Assembly: GCA_937146805.1 (NCBI GenBank)
Contig: CAKZRR010000025.1
Coordinates: 1-44,991 of the forward strand
DNA length: 44,991 bases
Direction of reading: 5' to 3'
From: an uncultured Owenweeksia sp.
GTDB taxonomy: Bacteria > Bacteroidota > Bacteroidia > Flavobacteriales > Schleiferiaceae
Part shown: positions 25,492 to 33,038 of the stretch, in pieces
How positions within the stretch are numbered: the stretch's first letter is position 1
Layout: every line of letters begins with the position of its first letter
Notes under the pieces: generated by a model
What the model saw: the letters and a program-made list of their open reading frames with translations, nothing else
Told to the model about the DNA's origin: nothing
Databases searched by the model: none
Translations under genes and position numbers: made by a program

Positions 25492-26383
25492 TTTGGTGGT
25501 GCCTTGTTATAACGGCATGTTATACATCTCTGCTTTTTTTGAAGCTATCCGTAGGTTGGATATTCCAATGGGCTTTCGAATAGATTTACTGATTGTAGAT
25601 AATGGAAGTACTGATAATTCGGTAAAAGAAATAAGACAAAATTTAAAAGTACTGCCAACAAATATGCAGGGTAGTTTACTTCAATATGATGAGAAGAAAG
25701 GGTCTTATGCAGCACGTAATTATGCCGTTGGTCAAACGGCCGGAGAAGTATTAGTATTTACGGACATTGACTGTATTATGCCCGCTAATTACTTCATTAT
25801 ACTGGAAAAAGAGCTTGCTAGACTGCCAAGTTCTTTTATATCCGCAGGTAAAGTGGAACTTTTTTTATCGAAAAACCCGAATATCTATGAGTATTATGAT
25901 TTTACTTTTGGATTTAACATGCAAAGTTATGTAAAGGAAAAAACAGGCGTTACGGCTAATGCTGCAATAGCTTCAACAACATTTAGTAATGCAAAAGGTT
26001 TTGATGAGGTAGAGAGCGGTGGAGATCGAATGTTTTTCAAAAGGGTTCTCAATGATAAAGATGTTTGTTATAATTATTTTCCAAACCTTTTGGTTTATCA
26101 CCCTTGCAGAAATTCCTACAAGGAGCTGATTAAAAAGGCACAAAGAGTGGGTCGAGGCTTAGCACATTATTCCTCGAAACAGTCAAAATTGAATCAGGCT
26201 AAGTTTGTTGTTAAAAATATTATTGGAGCATTTATTCAATGGCATCAGATAAAAGTTATTCAAAGTAAAAAGGAAGTTTTAAAGAGTTTTTCAATTGGCA
26301 AGAAGTTAAGGTTTGTTGGATTGATTTTCTGGATAGGTTTCTATGCAAGAATATACATAGTAAGTAAAGTTTTGAAATCGTAA
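25481..26383 (+). CDS. Glycosyltransferase family 2
   Basis: This 300-residue GT-A enzyme opens with SLVVPCYNGMLYISAF and then LLIVDNGSTDNS (about 34-45), which bind the nucleotide. LVFTDIDCIMP (about 87-97) provides the DxD-like metal site. GGDRMFFKRVLNDK around residue 183 matches the region holding the catalytic base. The C-terminal ~40 residues are basic and hydrophobic, suggesting membrane association. I start at ATG 25481, which overlaps the Wzy gene by 11 bases; the open frame reaches back to 25445 without a better start. It is the only GT2 in the locus, whereas the others are GT4-like. Donor sugar unknown. Confidence 0.87.
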   Translation: MQVSLVVPCYNGMLYISAFFEAIRRLDIPMGFRIDLLIVDNGSTDNSVKEIRQNLKVLPTNMQGSLLQYDEKKGSYAARNYAVGQTAGEVLVFTDIDCIMPANYFIILEKELARLPSSFISAGKVELFLSKNPNIYEYYDFTFGFNMQSYVKEKTGVTANAAIASTTFSNAKGFDEVESGGDRMFFKRVLNDKDVCYNYFPNLLVYHPCRNSYKELIKKAQRVGRGLAHYSSKQSKLNQAKFVVKNIIGAFIQWHQIKVIQSKKEVLKSFSIGKKLRFVGLIFWIGFYARIYIVSKVLKS

Positions 26384-26402
26384 AAATTGTTGGTTACGGA
26401 AA

Positions 26403-27572
26403 ATGAGAATTAAAGTTTTGCATATAGCTGCTTATTATAGCGGAAGTAATGTGTATAGTAGCATGGTATCTGAGCTTTGGAGAAAGGGTCTTTCGCAGCG
26501 GGTGTATGCCCCGGTGAGATATGAAGGTGAAGTTGGACGAAATAATGTGGAGGACGTTGATATTAATTATGATCAGATATTGACAAAGAGTGATCGCTTA
26601 ATGTTTAGGAAGAAAATAAGGAAGTTAAGCAAGAGAGTAGCTTTCTTATATGATTTATCGAAGGTGGATGTAGTGCATGCACATACACTTTTTTCAGATG
26701 GAGCCGTAGCCTACGAAATATTTAAGAAGTTTAATACCCCATATATAATTGCAGTTAGAAATACAGATTTGAATGTTTTTCTTAAATATATGCCTCACTT
26801 GAGGCCTCTGGCAAACAGTATATTACAAAGTGCTTCTAAGGTGATTTTTCTAAATAACGAGTATAAGGAGAGCTTTGTTAGAAAGATGACGCTAAAGCAG
26901 GATTTTTTTAATAAGCTTCATGTTATTCCTAACGGTATTGATACATTTTGGCATGAAAACAAACAGGAATTTAAGAATATCAAAACTGAAAAATTAAACT
27001 TTCTGTATGTTGGAGATTACAGCCCAAATAAAAATATACCCTACTTGCTAGCAGTACTAAAGCATTATGCTAGTAGAAGTGGGCAAGGAGATATTAGTGT
27101 TCAATTGGTAGGTGGCGGCAAGGCAAGGGGAAAATCAGGCATTGATACTGGCATAGCTGAAACAATTCGGAAGGGTTTTCCAAAAAATATGAAAGTTACC
27201 GAATTGGGAAAAGTGAAATCATTGGTGAAGCTACAGGAATTATATCAAAAAGCAGATTTCTTTTGTATGCTGTCTAAAAATGAAACATTTGGCTTAGTAT
27301 ATGCCGAAGCAATGTCGCAAGGAACTCCTATAATTTACACTAAAGGACAGGGGATTGGACCGTATTTTAAAGATTTTGAAGTGGGTTTTTCGGTTGATCT
27401 CGTTTGTGACAGGAAAGAGGATGTTAGCGAGAAACTAGACCGGCTTGTGGAGAATTATTCTTTAATATCTAAAAACGCGTCTAAAGCTAGTCAGAGATTT
27501 GATTGGAGGAAAATTACTACTGAATATTTGAGTGCATATGAAGAGATAACTTTGAAAAGTAAGATGAGTTAG
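26403..27572 (+). CDS. Glycosyltransferase family 4
   Basis: The 389-residue GT-B enzyme has an N-terminal acceptor domain with KVLHIAAYYSGSNVYSSM and VDVVHAHTLFSDGAVAYEI. After the linker IPNGIDTFWHE, the donor domain begins with FLYVGDYSPNKNIPYLL (about 203-219). The E-x7-E motif is seen in NETFGLVYAEAMSQGTPII (about 292-310). These features fit a retaining enzyme adding a sugar to the lipid-linked unit in the cytoplasm. The next gene starts on the base after its stop, so the two GT4 genes are strongly coupled. A/T content appears higher than in the flanking nucleotide-sugar genes. Donor and acceptor unknown. Confidence 0.88.
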   Translation: MRIKVLHIAAYYSGSNVYSSMVSELWRKGLSQRVYAPVRYEGEVGRNNVEDVDINYDQILTKSDRLMFRKKIRKLSKRVAFLYDLSKVDVVHAHTLFSDGAVAYEIFKKFNTPYIIAVRNTDLNVFLKYMPHLRPLANSILQSASKVIFLNNEYKESFVRKMTLKQDFFNKLHVIPNGIDTFWHENKQEFKNIKTEKLNFLYVGDYSPNKNIPYLLAVLKHYASRSGQGDISVQLVGGGKARGKSGIDTGIAETIRKGFPKNMKVTELGKVKSLVKLQELYQKADFFCMLSKNETFGLVYAEAMSQGTPIIYTKGQGIGPYFKDFEVGFSVDLVCDRKEDVSEKLDRLVENYSLISKNASKASQRFDWRKITTEYLSAYEEITLKSKMS

Positions 27573-28781
27573 ATGGCAAAAATTTTATACATCCATCAGT
27601 ATTTTGAAACCCCCGAAGAAAGTGGGAGGACTAGATCGTATTGGTTTGCCAAAAAGTTGGTAGAAGCAGGTCACGCTGTTACAATTATCACATCTATGCA
27701 TGCACATTCTAAAAGGAAAGAAGGTGTTTATCAAATTGATGGATTTACTGTTAAGTATGTTAAAAACACCTATGATAATAGTATGAGCATACCTGCTAAG
27801 TTATGGTCGTTTATTAGATTTATGGTGGCGTCCTCCATAATTTGTCTTAAAGAAAAACAGGTTGATTTACTTTATGCCACCTCAACACCGTTAACTGTGG
27901 GAATACCTGCGCTGCTGAGAAAGGTTTTTAAAAAAACACCTTATATATTTGAGGTAAGAGACTTATGGCCAGAGTTCCCTATTCAAATAGGTGCCATTAA
28001 GAATAAATTATTAATAAAGGCTTTACGGTATTTGGAAAAAAAAATATACAAGAATGCCGTTCATATTGTTGCTCTTTCACCCGGTATGAGAGATGGAGTT
28101 GTAAGTACAGGAATCAGAAAGGAAAAGATTTCTGTTATACCAAATATGTCAAAGCCAGATATATTTTACCCCAGGCCTCTTAATGAGAAAGTAGTAAAGA
28201 AGTACGGATTTGCATCAAAAGATTTTAAGGTAATTCATTTTGGTACAATGGGCATTGCGAATGGTTTAGATTATATTATTGATGCGGCTGAAATTTTAAA
28301 GGTGAATAAGGTTGACAACGTGCATTTTTATTTTGCAGGACAAGGGGCAATGGAATCTCGACTGAAAAAAGAATGCGAAACAAGGAGCCTTGACAAAGTG
28401 CATTTTTTAGGTTACATGAATACTTTCGAAATTTCGGAAGTGGTAAATTGTTGTGATTTAACTATCACGACCTTCGAAAACCTGCCTGTTTTACAAACTA
28501 ATTCGCCCAATAAACTTTTTGATTCACTCTCGGCTGGAAAGCCCTGTGTGGTGAACTCAGCAGGGTGGACTAAGGACCTTGTTGAGGAGGCCGCATGTGG
28601 TGTTTACGTTGACGCTAATCAACCAGAGGAATTAGCTAATAAGGTAATAGAGCTTAAAAGCAAGAAAGATATTTTGAAGTCTATGGGTGAGAATGCGCGT
28701 TCTCTATCTCTGAGTAGGTACGATAAGGCGTTATTATGTGAGCAATTTTTGGAGGTTATGGAAAGTCATTTAGATGTATAG
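27573..28781 (+). CDS. WbuB-like glycosyltransferase family 4
   Basis: This 402-residue GT-B enzyme opens with ILYIHQYFETPEESGRTRSY, the signature start of WbuB/WcaI-type glycosyltransferases that act early on N-acetyl amino sugars. FEVRDLWPEFPIQIG (about 127-141) is characteristic of this branch. The donor domain includes IHFGTMGIANGLDYIIDAA and SPNKLFDSLSAGKPCVVN (about 310-327). It ends 8 bases inside the next gene, a PglC-like phosphoglycosyl transferase. WbuB-type enzymes are often next to such initiators and add the second sugar, so this is a good candidate for the transferase acting on the first-linked sugar. That order is inferred. Confidence 0.88.
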   Translation: MAKILYIHQYFETPEESGRTRSYWFAKKLVEAGHAVTIITSMHAHSKRKEGVYQIDGFTVKYVKNTYDNSMSIPAKLWSFIRFMVASSIICLKEKQVDLLYATSTPLTVGIPALLRKVFKKTPYIFEVRDLWPEFPIQIGAIKNKLLIKALRYLEKKIYKNAVHIVALSPGMRDGVVSTGIRKEKISVIPNMSKPDIFYPRPLNEKVVKKYGFASKDFKVIHFGTMGIANGLDYIIDAAEILKVNKVDNVHFYFAGQGAMESRLKKECETRSLDKVHFLGYMNTFEISEVVNCCDLTITTFENLPVLQTNSPNKLFDSLSAGKPCVVNSAGWTKDLVEEAACGVYVDANQPEELANKVIELKSKKDILKSMGENARSLSLSRYDKALLCEQFLEVMESHLDV

Positions 28782-29376
28782 TAGATTAGTAAAAATAATT
28801 TTTGATTTATTGGTAGCCGTAATCGTATTATTGTGTACCCTACCAGTAACTATTTTTATAAGCGTCTTTTTATTTATTGCAAATGGCGGCAAACCTTTCT
28901 TCTTTCAAAAACGACCGGGTAAGAATGGGGTAATATTTAGCATCATTAAGTTCAAAACCATGAACGATAAAAAGGGTCCTGACGGAAACTTATTGCCTGA
29001 CGCTGAGAGGCTTAGCGCTGTTGGTCGATTTGTGCGAAAGATATCATTAGACGAGATACCTCAATTGATAAATGTTTTAAAAGGAAACATGAGTTTAGTT
29101 GGGCCACGTCCTTTGCTTCCTGAATATTTACCCCTTTATAATAGTCGGCAAAAGCGCAGACATGAAGTTAAACCGGGTATTACGGGCTGGGCTCAGGTAA
29201 ATGGTCGCAATGCCATAAGTTGGCCTGAAAAATTTGAACTGGACGTATGGTATGTTGAAAATCAAAGTTTTATACTTGATTTAAAGATTTTGTACCGAAC
29301 GGTAAAGAAGGTATTTATTTCTGAGGGAATAAATGCGGAAGGAAGTGTTACCATAGAAAAATTTAAAGGGAACTAG
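28774..29376 (+). CDS. PglC-like initiating phosphoglycosyl transferase
   Basis: The 200-residue monotopic membrane enzyme transfers a phospho-sugar from a UDP-sugar to undecaprenyl phosphate, starting the repeat unit. A re-entrant hydrophobic helix (about 6-36) is followed by FFFQKRPGKNGVIFSIIKFK. The Asp93-Glu94 catalytic dyad is in RKISLDEIPQLINVLKG, and MSLVGPRPLLPEYLPLYN follows. GITGWAQVNGRNAISW closes the domain. The length and the dyad position match Campylobacter PglC, which prefers UDP-diNAcBac, rather than the longer WbaP/WcaJ type. Downstream PglD-, PglE- and PglF-like genes support a bacillosamine-type substrate. It overlaps the preceding GT gene by 8 bases. Confidence 0.92.
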   Translation: MYSRLVKIIFDLLVAVIVLLCTLPVTIFISVFLFIANGGKPFFFQKRPGKNGVIFSIIKFKTMNDKKGPDGNLLPDAERLSAVGRFVRKISLDEIPQLINVLKGNMSLVGPRPLLPEYLPLYNSRQKRRHEVKPGITGWAQVNGRNAISWPEKFELDVWYVENQSFILDLKILYRTVKKVFISEGINAEGSVTIEKFKGN

Positions 29377-29970
29377 ATGTATTTACTCGGAGCCAGCGGG
29401 CATGCGAAAGTGATATTAGATATTCTGCAGTTGATAGGGATTAGGGTATTGGGTTTTTACGATGACAATGATAAACTCGATCTTTTTAAAGGTGTTTCTC
29501 GGCAGGGAGCCATTGTAAACATGCCAATCGTAAGTGAGCCATGTATTATTTCCATTGGTTCCAATGGGGCTCGTAAAACGATTGCGAAGAATAAACAGTT
29601 GAACTATCAAAAAGCTATTCATCCAAAAAGCACCATAGCAAATGGCGTTTTGATTGATGAAGGCACCGTGGTTATGGCTGGAGCCATAATTAATAGTGAT
29701 ACAAAAATTGGCAAGCATGTTATTATTAATACCGCGGCTTCTGTTGATCACGATTGCATAATAAAGGATTATGCCCATATAAGCCCAAATGCAACGCTTT
29801 GTGGAGGTGTAATTATTGGAGAAGGTGCACATGTTGGTGCCGGTGCGGTTGTTATTCCTGGTGTTACCATAGGAGATTGGGCTGTAGTGGGTGCTGGCGC
29901 GGTAGTGGTTAAAAATGTGGCTGAAGGAGTAACAGTAATGGGTTCACCTGCAAAAAACAGGATGCAATGA
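29377..29970 (+). CDS. PglD-like sugar-nucleotide N-acetyltransferase
   Basis: This 197-residue protein starts with YLLGASGHAKVILDIL, the nucleotide-binding motif of the NeuD/PglD family. A small Rossmann-like domain (to about 75) leads into a left-handed beta-helix. SVDHDCIIKDYAHISPNATL (about 123-142) contains the histidine used as general base in PglD, and VIPGVTIGDWAVVGAGAVVV continues the coils. The PglD reaction N-acetylates the C4 amine of UDP-4-amino-sugar to give UDP-diNAcBac. ATG follows the PglC-like stop directly, and the end overlaps a second acetyltransferase gene by 4 bases. Its motifs are closer to PglD than those of its neighbour. Confidence 0.88.
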   Translation: MYLLGASGHAKVILDILQLIGIRVLGFYDDNDKLDLFKGVSRQGAIVNMPIVSEPCIISIGSNGARKTIAKNKQLNYQKAIHPKSTIANGVLIDEGTVVMAGAIINSDTKIGKHVIINTAASVDHDCIIKDYAHISPNATLCGGVIIGEGAHVGAGAVVIPGVTIGDWAVVGAGAVVVKNVAEGVTVMGSPAKNRMQ

Positions 29971-30557
29971 AGACGTACGTAGTTGGAGCTGGAGGGTTTG
30001 GTAAAGAAGTAAGGAGTTTTATGGCCCCAAGGTTTGTGTTTGGAGGTTATATAGATGATAATATCCGAGTAGACGATGTAGTTTGCGAAATTGACGCTTG
30101 TAATCAGCTTGGAGCGGCAAATATAATTTTAGCTATAGGTAGCTCAGGAGTAAGAAGAGTTATCATGGAGCGCATGGTAAATGGCTTTATATACCCAGTG
30201 ATTTTGCATCCTTCGGTAATTTTACAAAGTCCTATAACAACAAGGTTTGGTAAAGGAACCATCATTTGCGCGGGTTCTATTTTTACTTGTAACATTACTT
30301 TAGGCAAATTTTGTTTAGTAAACTTAAACTGCACTATTGGACATGATGTAAAAATGGGGGACTTCTGTTCCTTAATGCCATCCGTAAATATTTCGGGCGG
30401 AGTTACTCTTGAAGACGAAGTGTTTATTGGTACAGGCGCAACGGTATTACCTGGTATTACTATTGGTGCCGGTGCCACAGTAGGAGCAGGTGCTGTAGTT
30501 ACCAAAAATGTAGCTCCCAATGCGGTTGTCATAGGTGTGCCTGCCATTCCTGTTTAA
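29967..30557 (+). CDS. Second NeuD/PglD-like acetyltransferase
   Basis: The 196-residue protein has the same two-domain plan as the preceding gene: an N-terminal nucleotide-binding domain with YVVGAGGFGKEVRSFM and IILAIGSSGVRRVIM, then beta-helix coils. NLNCTIGHDVKMGDFCSLMP carries a histidine at the general-base position, and LPGITIGAGATVGAGAVVTK ends the helix. Its sequence differs greatly from its neighbour, so it is not a recent duplicate. It may acetylate a second amino sugar, for example the product of the LegC-like aminotransferase at 15404, or be an O-acetyltransferase. It overlaps the preceding gene by 4 bases. Substrate unknown. Confidence 0.82.
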   Translation: MKTYVVGAGGFGKEVRSFMAPRFVFGGYIDDNIRVDDVVCEIDACNQLGAANIILAIGSSGVRRVIMERMVNGFIYPVILHPSVILQSPITTRFGKGTIICAGSIFTCNITLGKFCLVNLNCTIGHDVKMGDFCSLMPSVNISGGVTLEDEVFIGTGATVLPGITIGAGATVGAGAVVTKNVAPNAVVIGVPAIPV

Positions 30558-30565
30558 ATTTTGTT

Positions 30566-31663
30566 TTGAAAGTTGCACTCATCATACCTTCCATTGCTGG
30601 TGTTAAGGCATTTTTTATAAGCCTTATTAAGGCTATGCAAGCGCAACAAATAGAAGTGGTTTTATACACTTCGTTTGAGGCTAGAGGCTTTGAGTGGAAG
30701 GGTGATTTGCCGGAAAATGTAGAGGTAATCCAAATAGAATTTCCAACCGCTGGGAAAAAGTGGAAATGGCTAAAAACCTTTTTTAAACTTCAAAAGAGTA
30801 TCAAAAAGAATCATTTTGATGTGGTACATGCTCACTTTACGTTGGGTATACTAATGCTATTGTTTTTAAAAACTTCAGCCAAAAAATGGGGCACCTTTCA
30901 TGGTGTATATCATTTAGCCGAAAGTGGCTTTATATCTAAAATGGTAGGAGAATTAGAGAAGAAAGCTTTTAAGAGTTTTGATAGAAGTTTTGTGTTAAAT
31001 CAAAGAGATTTTAAGGATTTAAAGCACCATGCCAAGGTTAAGTTAATGCCCAACCCGGGGGTAGGCGTTAATCTAGATAACTATAGATATCAAGAGGTAA
31101 ATCAATCTAAAAAAGCTGAACTGAAGAAAACGTTTGGCTATGATGCCGATGTTAAGCTGCTTCTTTTTGTGGGCAGATATACTCTCTTTAAGGGGGTAGA
31201 GGACGCTATTGCTGCGGCAACTATACTGCATAAAAAAGGCTGTAATGTTCGATTATTACTATGCGGAAAATTAGACATGCAGCATCCGATTGATGGATTA
31301 AAACCCTTGAGTTTTGTGGACGATTTAGGCTGGAGACAGGATTTGCCACAATTGATGAAAATGGCGGATATTTTAGTTTTTCCCAGCGTAAGAGAGGGCT
31401 ACCCTGTGAGTTTGCTAGAAGCTGTAGCCAGCGGGTTACCTTATGTAGGCTACAAGGTAAGGGGGGTAGAAGATATTAATGAAATTTATGAAAAAGGAAT
31501 ATTGGTGGCCCCAAATGAGGTGAATAAATTAGCTGAGGCCGTTGAAAACATTTGCTATAAAAATTATCCAATTACACCTTTATCTAAAGAGGAATATTAT
31601 AGTTTAGGGCGTCAGCGATTTGTAGATTATCAAATGGCTGAATATGCGCGTTTGCTTGACTAA
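30566..31663 (+). CDS. Glycosyltransferase family 4
   Basis: The 365-residue GT-B enzyme begins at TTG 30566 (no nearby ATG) with KVALIIPSIAGVKAFFISL. HFDVVHAHFTLGILMLL and KKWGTFHGVYHLAESG form the acceptor half. The donor half starts with LLLFVGRYTLFKGVEDAI (about 193-210) and includes FPSVREGYPVSLLEAVASG (about 272-290), the E-x7-E motif. This is the last of five glycosyltransferases in the locus. It follows the second acetyltransferase gene by 8 bases, and the aminotransferase gene comes 23 bases later. Donor and linkage unknown. Confidence 0.87.
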   Translation: MKVALIIPSIAGVKAFFISLIKAMQAQQIEVVLYTSFEARGFEWKGDLPENVEVIQIEFPTAGKKWKWLKTFFKLQKSIKKNHFDVVHAHFTLGILMLLFLKTSAKKWGTFHGVYHLAESGFISKMVGELEKKAFKSFDRSFVLNQRDFKDLKHHAKVKLMPNPGVGVNLDNYRYQEVNQSKKAELKKTFGYDADVKLLLFVGRYTLFKGVEDAIAAATILHKKGCNVRLLLCGKLDMQHPIDGLKPLSFVDDLGWRQDLPQLMKMADILVFPSVREGYPVSLLEAVASGLPYVGYKVRGVEDINEIYEKGILVAPNEVNKLAEAVENICYKNYPITPLSKEEYYSLGRQRFVDYQMAEYARLLD

Positions 31664-31686
31664 AGCGTTACTTTAAAAGTTTTTTT

Positions 31687-32850
31687 ATGAAGGATAAGAT
31701 TTGGTTGTCGTCTCCCCACATGGGCAACAACGAACAGAAATATGTAAACGAAGCTTTCGATACCAACTGGATAGCGCCATTAGGTCCTCATGTAAATGGT
31801 ATGGAAAAAGACATCGAATCTTTTAATTCAGTAGGGCATGCAGCGGCACTTTCATCTGGTACGGCTGCCTTGCATTTGGCCTTAATACTAAATAATGTAG
31901 GCCCAGGTGATGCTGTTTTTGTACAAACTTTCACTTTTTCAGCTACGGTAAACCCTATTTGTTATCAAGGAGCTACTCCGGTTTTTATTGATTCGGAGCC
32001 AGAGACTTGGAATATGGATCCCCAAGCTTTGGAGGCGGCCATTACGCAAGTTAAAAATGGAACTTTAAAAAATGAGAAGGGACAAGTCCTAAAGGCTAAA
32101 TGTATTTTGCCAGTTCACCTTTACGGAATGCCTGCTAAAATGGACGCTATTATGAAAATAGCAGAGCAATACAACTTGCCCGTTATTGAGGATGCGGCTG
32201 AAAGTCTGGGTGCAACTTTTAAGGGGCAATACACCGGTACTTTTGGTGATTTAGGGGTTTATTCATTTAATGGAAATAAAATAATAACTACCAGTGGTGG
32301 AGGTGCCTTAGTAAGTGATTCGCAGGAAAAAATAGAGAATGCACGTTTTTTGGCTACTCAAGCTCGAGATAATGCGCCTCATTATCAGCATTCGCAGGTG
32401 GGTTATAATTATAGAATGAGCAACGTGTTGGCAGGCATTGGCCGGGGGCAAATGCAAGTGTTGCCTACAAGAATAAATCAGCGTAGAGCCAATTTTGAAC
32501 GCTACCAAGCGTACTTTAAAAGCTGGAATGACAAAGGTTTTAATATAGAGTTTCAAGAGGGGATGGAGACTTGCTTTAGCAATCGTTGGTTAACCTGTGT
32601 TCTGATTGATCCCTCTAATAACAAGGGACTTAGTCGCGAAAAAATACGATTGCACTTAGAAACAGAAAATGTAGAAAGTCGCCCATTATGGAAACCGATG
32701 CACCTGCAACCAGTGTTTAGTCATTTTCCTTTTTTCGGGTCGGGCTTATCTGAGGAGCTGTTTGATATTGGTTTATGCTTGCCATCTGGTTCCAATTTGG
32801 TAGATCAAGATTTTGATCGAATTTTTGGTGCATTAGACCAATGTTTTTAA
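31687..32850 (+). CDS. PglE/EpsN-like UDP-4-keto-sugar aminotransferase
   Basis: This 387-residue PLP enzyme of the DegT family opens with IWLSSPHMGNNEQKYVNEAF and FDTNWIAPLGPHV, the characteristic start of PglE/EpsN-type aminotransferases. AALSSGTAALHLAL binds the cofactor phosphate, PVIEDAAESLGATFKG carries the ring-binding aspartate, and YSFNGNKIITTSGGG carries the Schiff-base Lys198. These enzymes convert UDP-2-acetamido-4-keto-2,4,6-trideoxyglucose to the 4-amino sugar. The required 4,6-dehydratase is encoded 188 bases downstream, and PglD- and PglC-like genes lie just upstream, completing a bacillosamine set. It is the last gene of the operon that starts at 9721; no clear terminator follows. 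Confidence 0.9.
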   Translation: MKDKIWLSSPHMGNNEQKYVNEAFDTNWIAPLGPHVNGMEKDIESFNSVGHAAALSSGTAALHLALILNNVGPGDAVFVQTFTFSATVNPICYQGATPVFIDSEPETWNMDPQALEAAITQVKNGTLKNEKGQVLKAKCILPVHLYGMPAKMDAIMKIAEQYNLPVIEDAAESLGATFKGQYTGTFGDLGVYSFNGNKIITTSGGGALVSDSQEKIENARFLATQARDNAPHYQHSQVGYNYRMSNVLAGIGRGQMQVLPTRINQRRANFERYQAYFKSWNDKGFNIEFQEGMETCFSNRWLTCVLIDPSNNKGLSREKIRLHLETENVESRPLWKPMHLQPVFSHFPFFGSGLSEELFDIGLCLPSGSNLVDQDFDRIFGALDQCF

Positions 32851-32920
32851 AGTTTGTAAGGGCTAAGGTTATTAAAAGAGGTTTGTCTAAAACTATCAGT
32901 AATCAAACTATAGGGATCGG

Positions 32921-32979
32921 GGTTAAATAACTAGCTTTAACCAGCTATTTAGTAAACTGTATTGATTAGTTAGTACAGT
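32921..32979. promoter_or_regulatory. Two short inverted repeats upstream of the dehydratase gene
   Basis: GGTTAAA (32921-32927) pairs with TTTAACC (32936-32942), and ACTGTA (32956-32961) with TACAGT (32974-32979). They lie in the 188-base gap, shortly before a TATTTTTG -7 box. They could be operator half-sites or small RNA hairpins, or chance in A/T-rich DNA. Confidence 0.25.
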
Positions 32980-33004
32980 AAATGGTAACCCTATAATTAT
33001 TGAG

Positions 33005-33012
33005 TATTTTTG
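33005..33012 (+). promoter_or_regulatory. -7 box upstream of the PglF/CapD-like gene
   Basis: TATTTTTG matches TAnnTTTG and lies 27 bases before ATG 33039. No convincing -33 TTTG is seen. It suggests that the dehydratase, Wzi and exosortase genes have their own promoter apart from the EPS operon. Confidence 0.45.
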
Positions 33013-33038
33013 CCACACTACCCGAAACCCAATATTAA

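Noticed and set aside
30104-30547. 147-residue minus-strand open frame opposite the second acetyltransferase
   Set aside because: Its Pro/Thr/Ala-rich repeats mirror the hexapeptide repeats of the real gene on the other strand.
31672-31686. ACTTTAAAAGT plus T-run before the PglE-like gene considered as a terminator
   Set aside because: The stem is only 5 A/T-rich pairs with a one-base loop, too weak to terminate, and the T-run abuts the next start codon.
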